Assembly (NCBI RefSeq): GCF_003610555.1
Contig: NZ_RAPQ01000010.1
Coordinates: forward strand, 1 to 64,000
Direction: 5' to 3'
Origin: Marinifilum flexuosum
Lineage (GTDB): Bacteria > Bacteroidota > Bacteroidia > Bacteroidales > Marinifilaceae
DNA length: 64,000 nucleotides
A program made the translations under genes and the position numbers. The notes beneath the pieces were generated by a model, which did no database searches, was not told where the DNA came from, and was given only the letters and a program-made list of their open reading frames with translations. Below are positions 14,001 through 20,427 of the stretch, piece by piece (the stretch's first letter is position 1; each line of letters opens with the position of its first letter).

Positions 14001-17000
14001 CATTTTGTACTATATCTGCTATTTGTACAATAACAGGAGCATCATCATCAACTACAGTAACCTGAAAAGTTCTTGTACTATTATTAGTACCATCGCTTGC
14101 TTTCCACACAACTCGGTTTGTTCCTGTTGGAAACACAACACCATCAAGGCTTAATGCGTTTACTTCCAAACCTCCGTTAATAGAGTAAGTTTGTGAACTT
14201 ACGGCACAGTTGTCTGTAATTGTTACATCAAATTCTCCATTTTTCGCTGTGTATCCACAATCGGTATCAGTTCCCCTGTTTTTATTGGTAGTTGCAGAAA
14301 TAATAGGTGCTTGATTATCAACAACAGTTATTGTAAAAGTTAATGGACTTGATGTTACATTGTTACTTGCATCTTTTGATGTCCAAGAAATTAGGTTAGC
14401 TCCTTTATTTAATTGCTGCGATGCTAAACTTCCATCTCCACTTAAATCTGTTGCACCACTTACTACATACGAAAGAATTTCACCTCCACAATTATCTGAA
14501 ACAATTGGATCAAATTCCGCTCCATTTACAGTATAAAAACAGTCATTAGAATTTGTATTAACTGATTTTGAAACAGTTCCAGAAGTTGCAGTAATTATTG
14601 GGGCTGCATTATCGGAAACTGTAACATTCGCTGTACACGTGTTGACATTTCCTTGTGCGTCCTTCACAGTTAATGTAACTTCATTTACGCCAATCTCAGC
14701 GCAACTAAATGAGGTTTTACTCAGTGTTAAAATTAAATTTTCATCAGCAGTACAATTATCTGATGAGTTATTATTAACGTCGGATGGCAATAAAGTAGCT
14801 ATACCAGACTCGTTTAAATAAATTGTAGCTGATTTACAAGCTGCTACAGGAGCCTCATTATCGCTCACACTTACAACAAATGAACAAATAGCACTTGTAT
14901 TTCCCGATTCATCGGTTAAAGTATAAGTTACTGTTGTATTTCCTGTTGGAAAACTTAAACCTGGTGTATGAGATTTATTCCATGTTAAAATTCCTGAACA
15001 ATTATCATTTCCTGAGGGTTCTATCCAGTTTGCAACTGCAGTGCATGATCCATCATCAGTATTTAAACTAATATCTTCAGGACAATTATAAATAATTGGC
15101 TTTTGATTATCGGTAACAGTTACAGTAAAACTACAAATCTCACTTACATTTCCTTTTTCATCAGTAGCTGTATAAGTAACGGTAGTTTCTCCTACAGAAA
15201 ACTCTTCGCCAGGATTGTGTGATTTGGTCCAAACCAAGTTCGAAGCTAATGTACAATTATCTGTAGCTGTTGGTTCGGTCCAAGAAACATTGGCAGAACA
15301 AACTCCAGCATCACTTGTCCTCGTAATACCTGATGGGCAATTACTTATAATTGGTTTTTCATGATCTACAACATTAATGGTAAAACTTTCAACTACACTA
15401 TTACCAGAAGCATCTGTGGCAGTATAACTAACCGTACTTAGCCCAATTGGAAATTGCGATCCACTTGTTAATCCTGCAGTTTGGCTAATGCTATGGCCAG
15501 AACAATTATCATTCGAAGTTGGAGCATTCCAAGTAACTGTTGCTCCACAAACTCCAGAATCGTTATTAACTTCGATATTACTTGGTAAGTCAACAATGCT
15601 TGGGTTCTGATTATCAGTAACCGTAACTGTAAAGCTTTCCTCTTTGGTTAAACCAACTGCATCGGTTGCAGTGTACGTAACTGTTGACTCTCCTATAGGA
15701 AATAATGAACCACTGGCCAAGCCACCTGTTTGACTAATACTGTGACCTACGCAATTATCATTTGAAGTAGGAGCTATCCATGTAATTACAGCTCCACATT
15801 CATCCAAATCATTAGATTGAGTAATATTCGATGGCAAATCAACAATTGTTGGATTTTGATTATCCGTAACCGTAACTATAAAGCTTTCTTCTTTTGTTCT
15901 TCCTGCCGCATCGGTTGCAGTATAAGTTATTGTAGTTTCTCCTACTGGAAATGTAGACCCACTTGCCAAGCCTGCAATTCTAGATATTGAATGTCCAGTA
16001 CAATTATCGTTAGATGTTGGTTCAACCCAAGTAACTATGGCTCCACAAACATCAACATCATTAATAACTGAAATATTCTCAGGCAAATTATTAATTACCG
16101 GATCTTGCAAATCGACTAAAGTAACATCAAAGCTACATGTAGCCTGATTTCCACTTTCATCTTCGGCAGTAATTGTTACATTCTGTATTGCTCCGTGTCC
16201 ACCACTTATTAAAGTACCTGCAACAGGAGATTGACTATAATTAATATCTCCATCAAGACTACAATTATCTGTGGCAACAACACTTAATAAACTTTTGTAA
16301 TTTGGCAACGAAGCATCGCAAGAAGCATTACTCATCTCCAAATCCTGATCTGCAGGACAGTTGGTAAATACAGGATCTGTTTCATCATTAACAGTAATTG
16401 TATATGACCATTGAGCAGAATTATTGCTTGCATCCTTAGCTGTCCAAACAATATTATTAATTCCCTTATCAAGTGCCACACCATTCAATGATGTTGTATT
16501 ATCCGTGCCTATTGCTGCCCCTCCATTAACTGAGTATGTAAGCAATGTAACTTCACAGTTATCTGTTAATACTGTAGGATTATAACTATTATCTGATATT
16601 GTATATTTACAATCAGAACTAGAAGTAGCAACTGTTGAACTAACAACAGTTCCATTAATATTAGGGTTAATATTATCAAATACAGTAACAACAGCCACAC
16701 AAGAACTAGAATTCCCTTGGGCATCAAAAACTGTTAATGTAACATTATTTTCTCCTAAATTGGCACAAGTAAAAGATGATTTGCTTAAGGTTCTACTTGT
16801 GATACCACAATTATCCGAAGATAAATTGTCGACATCGGCAGGTACAATATTTGCACTCCCTGTCTCATCAAGATAAATATCAATATCCTTGCAGTTAGCA
16901 ATCGGGTTCTCATTATCAATCAAGATCTCAATTTGCTGATTAATTGCACATCCCTGGTCGCTAACGGCAACTAAAGTATATTGGGTATTTGCGTTAATAT

Positions 17001-17565
17001 TGTCAACATATGGCAAATTGGCAATTTTATTTGTTTTAGGACTATCCCAAATTTCAATATACTCCTGTCCCGATGCGGTGGCTGTTATTGTAAAATCAAC
17101 TCCCGAACAAACCGATGACAATGGATTAGTCAAATTCAAATTTGTTGGAAGCGGATGAACTGTTATGGTTTGAGTTGTTGCATCAACCGGAAGATATGTT
17201 CCAAACCGGTCTCGTACACTTTCAAGCGCATAAACAGTGGTCGTGTTAGGATTAATTGAAATTGCATCTCCTCCGTAACTTGGACTTTCCGGATCTCCAT
17301 CACTATTATAGTCAGTAATTTCTATAGAGTTTACACCTTCTTTATATACAATCGTATATGGACCAACACTGGCTCCAATAATAACATGTAAGCTAGTACT
17401 TTCACCAGAACAAATATTTGAAGGACCTTTATTTTCTATGAAGGCGTCTTGCGAATACAGATTATTAGAAAAACCAATTCCAAATAATAAAATAATGAAT
17501 ACCAATTTAATTTTTCTATAAAAAAAACTATTCTGAGATAAATTTAGAGGTAAATTTGTTGCCAT
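1..17565 (-). CDS. Giant secreted HYR/Calx-beta repeat protein, 3' end beyond window
   Basis: The frame from the ATG at 17565 stays open in every stretch I translated down to base 1, giving at least 5,855 residues without a stop. Residues about 1-43 form a signal peptide (hydrophobic VFIILLFGIGFSNNLYSQ, likely cut after SQ). A short beta-rich part follows, then about 45 HYR-type immunoglobulin-like domains of roughly 85 residues (about residues 215-4185), each starting with a DxxxP-type linker and often closing with TDxxGNxSTC and VTVxD. About 15 Calx-beta domains follow, with DxD and EGDSG/ESxGTA motifs typical of calcium-binding units. Such proteins in Bacteroidota are usually cell-surface adhesins or matrix proteins exported by the type IX system, but the C-terminal sorting domain would lie outside the window. 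No catalytic domain was recognised. It is transcribed alone, away from the mob genes. Function in adhesion is inferred. Confidence 0.93.
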   Translation of the reverse strand, partial: MATNLPLNLSQNSFFYRKIKLVFIILLFGIGFSNNLYSQDAFIENKGPSNICSGESTSLHVIIGASVGPYTIVYKEGVNSIEITDYNSDGDPESPSYGGDAISINPNTTTVYALESVRDRFGTYLPVDATTQTITVHPLPTNLNLTNPLSSVCSGVDFTITATASGQEYIEIWDSPKTNKIANLPYVDNINANTQYTLVAVSDQGCAINQQIEILIDNENPIANCKDIDIYLDETGSANIVPADVDNLSSDNCGITSRTLSKSSFTCANLGENNVTLTVFDAQGNSSSCVAVVTVFDNINPNINGTVVSSTVATSSSDCKYTISDNSYNPTVLTDNCEVTLLTYSVNGGAAIGTDNTTSLNGVALDKGINNIVWTAKDASNNSAQWSYTITVNDETDPVFTNCPADQDLEMSNASCDASLPNYKSLLSVVATDNCSLDGDINYSQSPVAGTLISGGHGAIQNVTITAEDESGNQATCSFDVTLVDLQDPVINNLPENISVINDVDVCGAIVTWVEPTSNDNCTGHSISRIAGLASGSTFPVGETTITYTATDAAGRTKEESFIVTVTDNQNPTIVDLPSNITQSNDLDECGAVITWIAPTSNDNCVGHSISQTGGLASGSLFPIGESTVTYTATDAVGLTKEESFTVTVTDNQNPSIVDLPSNIEVNNDSGVCGATVTWNAPTSNDNCSGHSISQTAGLTSGSQFPIGLSTVSYTATDASGNSVVESFTINVVDHEKPIISNCPSGITRTSDAGVCSANVSWTEPTATDNCTLASNLVWTKSHNPGEEFSVGETTVTYTATDEKGNVSEICSFTVTVTDNQKPIIYNCPEDISLNTDDGSCTAVANWIEPSGNDNCSGILTWNKSHTPGLSFPTGNTTVTYTLTDESGNTSAICSFVVSVSDNEAPVAACKSATIYLNESGIATLLPSDVNNNSSDNCTADENLILTLSKTSFSCAEIGVNEVTLTVKDAQGNVNTCTANVTVSDNAAPIITATSGTVSKSVNTNSNDCFYTVNGAEFDPIVSDNCGGEILSYVVSGATDLSGDGSLASQQLNKGANLISWTSKDASNNVTSSPLTFTITVVDNQAPIISATTNKNRGTDTDCGYTAKNGEFDVTITDNCAVSSQTYSINGGLEVNALSLDGVVFPTGTNRVVWKASDGTNNSTRTFQVTVVDDDAPVIVQIADIVQNVDPGKCDAVVTWTEPTYSDNCSGVSMSRIQGLSSGSTFDPGTYKIIYRAIDAVGLVTDMSFNITVEDQTPPVVSCPESSEASPFVRIADNGVCFYTVQGLEFNPTVTDECNQLVTNSFDGTSTLEGKQIPSGVHEIVWTATDGVNSSTCSVFVTVQDNQDPTFTQPTGNPVGTYTYNFDTDPGQCYYTISGTDFDLGSVSDNCNTQTPTYVITKNGVEEFIGSNTLANLKLPKDNDHPYVVVWTISDVHGNTVVSTPFNISISDNQAPSFVCYGNEIREVPNNACEYIVVGTEFDPTELVDNCDNANELTVEYTLNSISGGTATSLAGVTLSKGVHDVVWTVTDKSGNSEICNFEVTVSDVTAPVITTVENQSKDAPVDKCSYLTVGAEFDPTASDNCTSLTLVNNQNNTSTLAGFEFPVGVTIVVWKATDAAGNISTMQYQVAVNDVAKPSYNLPTSVLKSASTSNCYYSVVGDEFDPKEIVDNCTPDNFSITNDWNGYKTLAYEQFPVGVTNVEWTVTDYFGNEEKKTIQITVVDDTDPVINCPTDTYLRVVDQGQTYYTIGNGEFKPVVSDNCNYTYTNNLTGTSSVTGEHLNPGNHTIVWTAEDASGNSTTCNVNIEIVDDLYPAITCVGDQSVSNTTGDCSYTTSGTEFDASSTTTGATLKNNYNNLSSLAGTVFPQGTTLVTWTASRTIDGEEYSNSCSFYITVRDDEDPVITAPANITVNTNSGCYAASVDLGLPTISDNCGIDWTDNNASSSYYIGEHTITWRVRDIHGNISTANQTVTVLDDDAPYIDCPSPANLCRQVDEGQTFYTVNGHEFGPYYNSDCSGIKSVINDFNGTSSLSGEQIPAGITPIIWTVTDNADNVSTCTVTITVNNDDPPSVTCRGDERVNTDLGVCTYTVSGTGLDVASTATLTHNIQTTDSEATPYAPNANTLNGAIFPKGVTDIIWTATNGADVNNCCAFTITVVDNQAPSITWQADVTATVDVGSCTATGVDLGTPTGTDNCDEPLDIVYSRTPSENNFAAGVTNVYWTARDSRGFVVHHTQKVTVVDDISPVIDCPTETYYREFNNSQVTYYTAVGNEFRPSVTDNCDITSYTNDKNAAGNLNGVQFTIGDHEIIWTATDISGNTDNCTVNLTIVDSFDPILDCPANLYESTAGDACSYTHTGSSIDAQFANLSIIAGRTLVHNIQTTDSGTLPYAPSNTSLNGAVFPKGTSTVTWTARQTIGGTEYTNTCTHQVIISDNVAPVLDPTPANVTVNIDPGTCISTMVLPNPNATDNCTATVDLVINNDAPTPFLIGETKVRWTITDEAGNTTIHNQTVTVVDNEGPVITNCPSTITEQASGENCQAIANWPALLAADDCSGVKSFTSTHSPGSLFDVGTTTVTYTAVDNNNNESTCSFNVVITDVNPTISCIENQTRNTNSGSCSYRVLGNEFDPTAFSDNCTIASVVWSFTDAETGAERTGANSLSGVEIPRGFGAGSTGETLITWTATDANGNETSCSFLLTIEDHEAPVISVPGNQTRSTDFRKNYYTVQGNEFDDVTSNDNCGIVTKLVNEFDVSTLAGTQLQMGENTITWYAEDDKGNRSEAKFYAYVVDIEMPYLNTDPADTVAQTSGTCSAVVNYTAPTFLDNVTDEGDIVQTVSPAYAVPGGTFEVGITEVTYMAVDEKGNQFVYTFNITVEDKEAPTIVCPSGSPFNRNTTPGESYYLAQNDEFNPTFSDNCTATISNNYNNSNTLANATFPVGTTNVVWTATDKAGNFSTCTIQVIVSDNEAPVIASCPDATIAKNADIGACSFEVPGAEDDPYGFSDNHGLKKLTYQIGSNPEVGTDLTTTLAGVHIPVGTISEPTTTVVWRLYDISDNVGATCTTVFTISDVEAPTVTTVANQTRNTDAGQSYYTALAGDNWNPVVTDNCDVEKITYNIGGTGEVGTDLTTSIEGVQFAIGTHEVVWTATDIHGNTNTGRYLVNVLDEEDPTAICNTITVQLDADGNYTLDTDDINALASGSSDPSGIASIEVTPNSFSCNDVGSNTVLVTVTDMHGNISTCNTAVVILQDATPPNVVCNNITIQLDVLGQASILASQLDGGSTDACGIQSVSAAKTAFDCSDVGTNTVTLTVTDINGNSSTCDAIVTVQDNINPNAVCNPITVYLDGTGNYALSATDIDNLSLGSSDNCILTKTVTPNTFNCTNTGTNTVTLRVTDPQGNYDECTTTITVVDNVDPLAICKDLTVQLDADGNASITPSQINNGSTDNCTVIGASNLSLDVTSFDCSNIGFNTVSLTVTDEYGNSSTCTSIVTVEDKLAPNVLCQDITIQLEASGNATITPSQIDNGSSDNCTSIMASHLSLDKSSFTCADVGVQTVTLTVIDDQSNSATCTANVTVQDNTDPVAICQNITVQLDASGNVSITANDVDNGSNDACGISSTSIDVSSFDCSSVGNNTVVLTVTDNNGNTSTCNSIVTVEDPIDPVASCTPITVYLDNAGNYSLTSTDIDNISLGSTDNCTLTKTVTPNSFDCTNLGANTVTLRVEGPNGKIDECTTTVTVVDNIDPIAKCQDITVQLDASGNASITAAQINNESTDNCTSSLALSLDETSFDCSNLGANTVTLTVTDDSGNSSTCTATVTVEDNIDPTAVCQDITIQLDTDGNASITPAQINNGSTDNCTAPASLGLSLSKTSFACSDLGTQTVTLTVTDAQGNSSTCDATVTVQDIIDPIAMCKDLTVSLNRQGNVAVSASQIDNGSSDNCSFSIEISKLELSGYVPFVTFTCADPSSQTVYLKVTDATGNSTTCSSNLTILDDQGPTLDDLTDREVTTDNNLCAYTHNDDLWNPTDNCGTVTSMTYVLTGATTGTGSTLNGVVFNKGTTTVTWTASDDHGNNDRVTAFDVVVSDDQNPEFTSCPSNMSKLAGSGISFVTVSDIPASTFDDNCAVTQFTWLLTGATTGSGTDNSPVSGTTNPVNGGDYNIGTTTVTYTAFDDAGNSEQCAFTITVNASGGSILASKTNITTTEDFDYEEFTVTLKSAPTGTVVIDVASDDTGEGTPDKSQLTFDASNWNQPQTIKVTGVNDDVDDDDINYNINLSINKAGTDDYSGYEQAESTFVNAVNQDNDTAGVTVTVNDNSTNEDGSIAEFEVVLDTEPTQSVTISLSSNDTTEGSISGSNVLTFTPSDWDTPQTVTIEGADDFIDDGDVSYNIVTSNSNSTDPKYFNLLVDNVALINVDDDTADIIVTPLTLTTNETTPSSKTFTVVLATKPATDDINYIVVVNLVSSDETEGTIDRSVLTFDHLDWDIPQTVTVNSVEDDLVDGDIAYTINLSLDRTSTSDPIYKDIAKVDDPESVNVINYDNDSASLSINDVTAFETNSGTTEFVFTVTHSGAEVVGAYQVSYYTQNGTAKSPSDYTAIGGLLTFDGDQLNETQTLTLQVNGDLALEPDEQFELVLGNVNHSGRNISIDPAGKVGTGTIQNDDTSELSISDPAIIEGDSGDKQLVFNVILSNPVELGVTVDYDTADGTANANDGDYTSQSGTLTFVGTAGEIRTINITINGDEIVELDETLSINLSNPKVNGNTDPSISISATEGVGTGTIINDDAAVLSIAGFTVDESIGTANYTITMDKAVQDEFTIDFATSDNSAENGSDYTAVSNSGMTFGAGNSLVQTVSVDILDGNIVEPTEILKGTINNKVDAKNQAVTFSGGGSSAQADGTILDNDAATLAINDMSVAESAGTATFTVTLTGTVQNNFTVNYSSADDTAESPSDFTAVGSTQLTFGGSNSNIQTFTVDIIENSIAEATETYHINLTGLNKNGQSGVSISDDQGEGTITDNDIVNLVLHGFTVTETDGSQTQNFQVSRDIASQSPIGLLFTTSENTAKGGSDYTAQSNADVILIAGSTANTNIPVTVLGDIIAEPTEDFSGTISLNTLNGQQVTITTATATSIINDNDEMQVSLEDKTVTETNGTQTVNYIVSTNIVAENDVVLEFNTSDGIAKTTTDYTAQAGTVVTIPAGSNSVNIPIDILGDLILEPQEKFSGAISITNNNSQQVSLAKPNAEYTINDNDAASIAIADVSVDEDVVGGLATFTVVLTGNVQDEFTVDYATSDNASALAGSDYTLSTGTLTFPAGSVSGTSKSFTVAINNDNLIEPTETYTVTLSNISGGLVTISDAIATGTIVDNDSGSISIDDVTVAEDIASGEAVFTVSLTGTIQDELTVDFTTNDGTAHAPSDYTAVSNTLTFAAGSSNATQSITIPIINNSVAESTENYYIDLSNIVSTGNVSFADNQGEGTITDDDEVTAINLSGFTKSETNSNVDYNFVASMNITAQYPVIISFTTSEGTAKEGSDFTAQSAVEYTILPGDLSVNIPVQVIGDLVNEPQESFTGKITIVEKNGQQITLGTDTSTGIINDDDNAIISVTGFTVDESSGTADFTIESNLAIQNAISVDFETVNGNALAGSDYTAVSTTTLNFGAANAQSQTVTVSIDNDDVVEPSENLIGRLSNLVANSQDVTLVGGGATAEAYGTITDNDVATLSIDDVEINESAGTATFTVSQTGTVQNIYTVDYASANSTAIEPSDYTAIPTSTLTFGGSNSSSQSITVNIIENNIAEPTEEYQINLSNLLVNGQLGISIAKPQGIGTITDNDAYTISLAGFTVSETDANSDHNFVATMSGEA
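5012..16920 (-). repeat. Array of about 45 HYR/HYR-like domain repeats
   Basis: My reading of the frame gives about 45 consecutive units of about 80-90 codons. Most begin with a P-containing linker such as DNQAPVI or DNIDPTA and carry two cysteines (DNC and STC contexts) that could form a disulfide. A sub-block from about 8060 to 5610 consists of ten closely similar units carrying ITVQLDASGN, NGSTDNC and VTLTVTD. This looks like a more recent expansion than the rest. Confidence 0.85.
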
Positions 17566-18118
17566 ATAAAATTTATAAGTGGGTTTCTGAGATAGGGGTA
17601 ATAATGCTCGAATTATTATTTCTTCATTGCAACCAATTATAGTTCAGAAGAAATTTGCACAACCAGAAAGTTGCGCATTTTATCTTTAGTATAGAATTAG
17701 ATGAGATAATTAGCAATTTTATATTATTTAAAATGTTAAATATCATTGCTGCTTCTTGAGTTAAGCTTTATCTATTCATAAAAAACTTAACCAAGCAAAA
17801 TCTTAAAGCTTTTACTCCTTATATCTCAAAAAGTTTCATGGGATAATCACTTAAATCAAATTACCATTCTTTTTATTTAACAGCATCCAAAAAAAGTGCT
17901 ATACAATTCTTCGAATATTGACCATTTTAAATTATAGTAGGATAAGTCCAATAGGGAATGTGAGTTTTTTATATTACTAAATTTTCATTAGATAAAACAC
18001 GCTTAACACAGAATTAAATTATAAACTCATGATATTATAAAAATAAATACGATCAGAAGTAACTGGATATTACTGGAATGTTAAAATCAGATAATCGAAG
18101 CACTTGAAAATATTCAAC
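17566..18118. other. 553-bp AT-rich intergenic region
   Basis: This stretch separates the 3' end of the mobilization module from the 5' end of the giant gene, both on the minus strand. Apart from the candidate promoter near 17650, I see no open frame of note, strong hairpin or repeat in it. Confidence 0.6.
17634..17663 (-). promoter_or_regulatory. Candidate Bacteroidota-type promoter of the giant gene
   Basis: On the minus strand GTTG is followed after 18 bases by TATAATTG, about 70 bases before the giant gene's ATG. This resembles the Bacteroidota sigma-ABfr pattern (TTTG at -33, TAnnTTTG at -7) with one mismatch in each box. It was found by eye only. Confidence 0.3.
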
Positions 18119-18637
18119 TCATTGATCTTTATTTTTCATCTTCTCAATCACAAGTTCATCCCTATTCACATGAAAAACTGTATCGAGTTTTAGTAGTTTT
18201 TTAGAGTCAATCCCACCACAAGCCTCAATATACCTAAACTTCAAAGCATTGTCGCTCAACTGTCTATTGTGTATAAACAAAGTAAGTCCAATCATTAATA
18301 ATAAAGCAGAAATTGATTGCCATACTACCAATTTCCGGAATATCAACTTACGCTTTCTCCGTACTTTTGTCAACTCCTTTACACTATGAATCAATCCTCC
18401 TAATTTTTGATTTAGATCCCTGAATTGATCCTGGCTTGAAAGATTCAAACGCGAAATATTCTCACGAACTGATTGATCAATTGATCGATTAAGAAACTCA
18501 ACAAGCTCCTTGGGAATTACAATTTTGCGTTTTTCATCTCCAGATTGACCATTCTCCAACTTCCCATCAATGACAAGTAACGATTCTTTGATCTCTTCAA
18601 ATATTGCGGTAATAAAATCATTCTTTCTCATGTCCAT
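18119..18637 (-). CDS. Single-pass membrane protein of the mobilization module
   Basis: The 172-residue protein has no recognised domain. Residues 1-90 are charged and likely helical, with a stretch of Q/N/L residues around 55-82 compatible with coiled coil. A basic cluster (KVRRKRK) precedes one membrane segment at about residues 103-122, and about 50 residues follow. The positive-inside rule would put the N-terminal part in the cytoplasm. It starts only five bases after the relaxase stop, so it is almost certainly co-transcribed. Small one-pass proteins are often found third in Bacteroidota mobC-relaxase operons. A role in tethering the relaxosome to the membrane or coupling apparatus is a guess from position alone. 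Confidence 0.72.
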   Translation of the reverse strand: MDMRKNDFITAIFEEIKESLLVIDGKLENGQSGDEKRKIVIPKELVEFLNRSIDQSVRENISRLNLSSQDQFRDLNQKLGGLIHSVKELTKVRRKRKLIFRKLVVWQSISALLLMIGLTLFIHNRQLSDNALKFRYIEACGGIDSKKLLKLDTVFHVNRDELVIEKMKNKDQ

Positions 18638-18642
18638 TTCAA

Positions 18643-19548
18643 TTAAATCCTGAATCCTCTTTTGGCAGATTTCCTTTTCACCTTAGGCTTCTTTCTATTT
18701 TCTTCTTTACTATACTGATTGGTCAATTCTGACTGAATAAGAATCTCCCGAAGCAAATCCCGAGTACTCATCAACGCTTTTGTTCCATCTCTTGAAATCT
18801 CTTGCTGATTTTTCTGTAAACGTGCATCAATCTTTGAAAAACTAAATTGACGGTCAACTTTCGAGCCGTTAAAAGTCAATCCTCCTTTCGTAAACCTTAC
18901 TCCCTGTATTTCCATTGTGTTCCCTTTGGTCTTAAAATCTACCTGTATTCCTACTTGCCTCAAATTCTCAATCAATTCTGACCAATCAGAACACTTGCTT
19001 ATATGCATTTTCAAGGCATCGTAAATTTCATATTTGGTTTTATCCGGTTCATGAAGTCGATTCACTTTCACCTGCTCTTTTCCTTTGGCAAAATAAAGAC
19101 AATGCTTTCTGGTTAATTCTTTACAGATCTTCTCACTTCTTATCCTATCATTTTTATCCGAGATTGTTTTCCCATGATAATCCACCCTATTAATAATCAA
19201 ATGAATATGTGGATGTTCTTTGTCGAAATGGCGAGCTATCAGAAACTGAGTATTAAAAATCTTCATTCTACTCATGTACTGTTTGGCAATATCTGCCATC
19301 AGTTCATTGGACAAAAATTCCTTGTCTTTTGCAGAGAAGGAAAGGGAAATATGGTACCCAGGCTTGCTAATTTTACTATTTAGTTCTGCTTGTTGCTTGA
19401 AACTTTCAACAATCGCCCCCTTGTTTTTCAAACGCAGACCTTCACTATTCAACAACTCAGTTCCCTTCTTCTGGTCGAGTATGTAATTCACAACTCCAGC
19501 AAAACCTTTCCCCTTTACGATCTTTGCAATCATATCAAAGCTGATCAA
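18643..19548 (-). CDS. Relaxase / mobilization nuclease (MOBP-like, PF03432 type)
   Basis: This 301-residue protein is likely to nick one DNA strand at an oriT and pilot it during conjugative mobilization. Visible hallmarks are an N-terminal motif around NYILDQKKG (residues 21-29) where the catalytic tyrosine is expected, and the histidine-rich metal-binding motif EHPHIHLIIN, with H112, H114 and H116 preceded by H107. The C-terminus is short and very basic (KKPKVKRKSAKRGFRI), as suits a DNA-binding tail. It lacks a primase or helicase extension. Its start overlaps the end of the upstream mobC-like gene by 14 bases, which suggests translational coupling. No type IV secretion genes are present, so it would need a helper element. 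Assignment to a nuclease is firm; the exact MOB subfamily is inferred. Confidence 0.9.
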   Translation of the reverse strand: MISFDMIAKIVKGKGFAGVVNYILDQKKGTELLNSEGLRLKNKGAIVESFKQQAELNSKISKPGYHISLSFSAKDKEFLSNELMADIAKQYMSRMKIFNTQFLIARHFDKEHPHIHLIINRVDYHGKTISDKNDRIRSEKICKELTRKHCLYFAKGKEQVKVNRLHEPDKTKYEIYDALKMHISKCSDWSELIENLRQVGIQVDFKTKGNTMEIQGVRFTKGGLTFNGSKVDRQFSFSKIDARLQKNQQEISRDGTKALMSTRDLLREILIQSELTNQYSKEENRKKPKVKRKSAKRGFRI

Positions 19549-19876
19549 TTACTTTATCAATCTTTTCTGCCAAATAGAAGTATTCTCTACGAGCATTTGT
19601 ATAGCCTTGTATATTTGCTCTTTTGGCAATCTGATTTAGATTATTGGCCATGCCACACAGTTTTCGAATATAGGTTTGAACTTCTGGAGTGAGTCTCTCC
19701 CGAACTGTACTTTCTGCAATACACTGTCTCATGTACTCACTAAGACTTAGTTTTGCATGATTGGCTTTTGACTTCAAACTGTAATATTCTCCCGTATTCA
19801 TTTTCACATTCACCCTGTATTTTCTCTTCTGTGAAATGCTTTTCCTGGGACGTCCTCCTTTCTTACTATTTTCCAT
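19535..19876 (-). CDS. MobC-like relaxosome accessory protein
   Basis: The 113-residue protein starts with a basic segment (KKGGRPRKSISQKRKYRV), then a ribbon-helix-helix-like stretch (VNVKMNTGEYYSLKSKANHA) and LSLSEYMRQCI. The C-terminal half (LRKLCGMANNLNQIAKRAN-like) matches the pattern of the MobC/MbpB family in Bacteroides mobilizable elements. These proteins bind near oriT and help the relaxase melt and nick it. Gene order (mobC, then the relaxase with a 14-base overlap, then a membrane protein) supports the call. The region directly upstream is non-coding and rich in inverted repeats, as expected for an oriT next to mobC. Confidence 0.85.
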   Translation of the reverse strand: MENSKKGGRPRKSISQKRKYRVNVKMNTGEYYSLKSKANHAKLSLSEYMRQCIAESTVRERLTPEVQTYIRKLCGMANNLNQIAKRANIQGYTNARREYFYLAEKIDKVIDQL

Positions 19877-20120
19877 GGATTTTACCTTTTAATTTGAGAC
19901 CAACGGGATGTTTTCAAGGGTTTTGGGCATACCAAAACATAAACTTGCTAAGTACATCTTTTAAAGGATTATCCCAACAGAAACAGAATGCTCCTCTCCT
20001 TCTTCCATCATCAAAGTTTAAATGATATTACTTACATATAATGTGGCCTTCATACATGCGTAAGCATCCCTTCAATTAAAGGTCATGCTTTCGGCAAAAG
20101 GAAGCGGAATAAATGAATGG

Positions 20121-20270
20121 TGCGCCGGAGGGAAAATCATTTCAATGTGTTTGTGTTGCTACAGGCAAAGTGCTGTACCAGTTTCCTTTTAAAACTGGTA
20201 CAGCTTTTTGCTCTCACAATCTCACAACAACTAATCTCAAAATAACGCTTTGAAATGATTGGGCGCGTTT
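20121..20270. repeat. Separated inverted repeat AATCATTTCAA, part of putative oriT
   Basis: AATCATTTCAA at 20135-20145 pairs with TTGAAATGATT at 20250-20260, 104 bases apart. Both copies have a GC-rich GCGCC/GGGCGCG neighbour on the same side of the repeat, so the similarity extends past the 11-bp core. The arms enclose a 13-bp stem-loop. The layout resembles a relaxosome binding region, but nicking has not been shown and the nic sequence is not recognised. Confidence 0.4.
20172..20204 (+). terminator. 13-bp perfect stem-loop followed by T-run
   Basis: GCTGTACCAGTTT and AAACTGGTACAGC form a perfect stem around a 7-base loop, and TTTTTG follows on the plus strand. By form it is an intrinsic terminator reading rightwards, though no plus-strand gene precedes it. 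The alternative is an oriT hairpin, which fits its place between the arms of the separated inverted repeat upstream of mobC. Confidence 0.55.
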
Positions 20271-20339
20271 ATGCCGAACTCTTTTGTTGAAAGCATGGCC
20301 GTTTTCAACTTCGCTTTCGCATGTATTAAGGACAGTATC

Positions 20340-20427
20340 TTACAATTTTTTAATTGTAAAAAGAGAGTCAGAAAATCAGATATTCTCTGGGAACACATAA
20401 GTATTAATTTCTTGATTTTCTGACTCT
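20340..20427. repeat. Two adjacent inverted repeats upstream of mob genes
   Basis: TTACAATT-tttt-AATTGTAA (20340-20359) is followed at once by AGAGTCAGAAAATCA (20364-20378), which pairs perfectly with TGATTTTCTGACTCT (20413-20427) around a 34-base loop. The second right arm runs into TTTATC. They may be DNA-level hairpins of an origin or transfer site, or a terminator. Confidence 0.5.

Noticed and set aside
31-15000. Many small plus-strand open frames of 60-130 codons within the first 15 kb
   Set aside because: They are antisense shadows of the continuous minus-strand giant gene, with repeated low-complexity translations and no independent support.
1-17565. CRISPR array or tandem DNA repeat locus
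   Set aside because: The periodicity is at the protein-domain level with divergent DNA; there are no short identical repeats with unique spacers.
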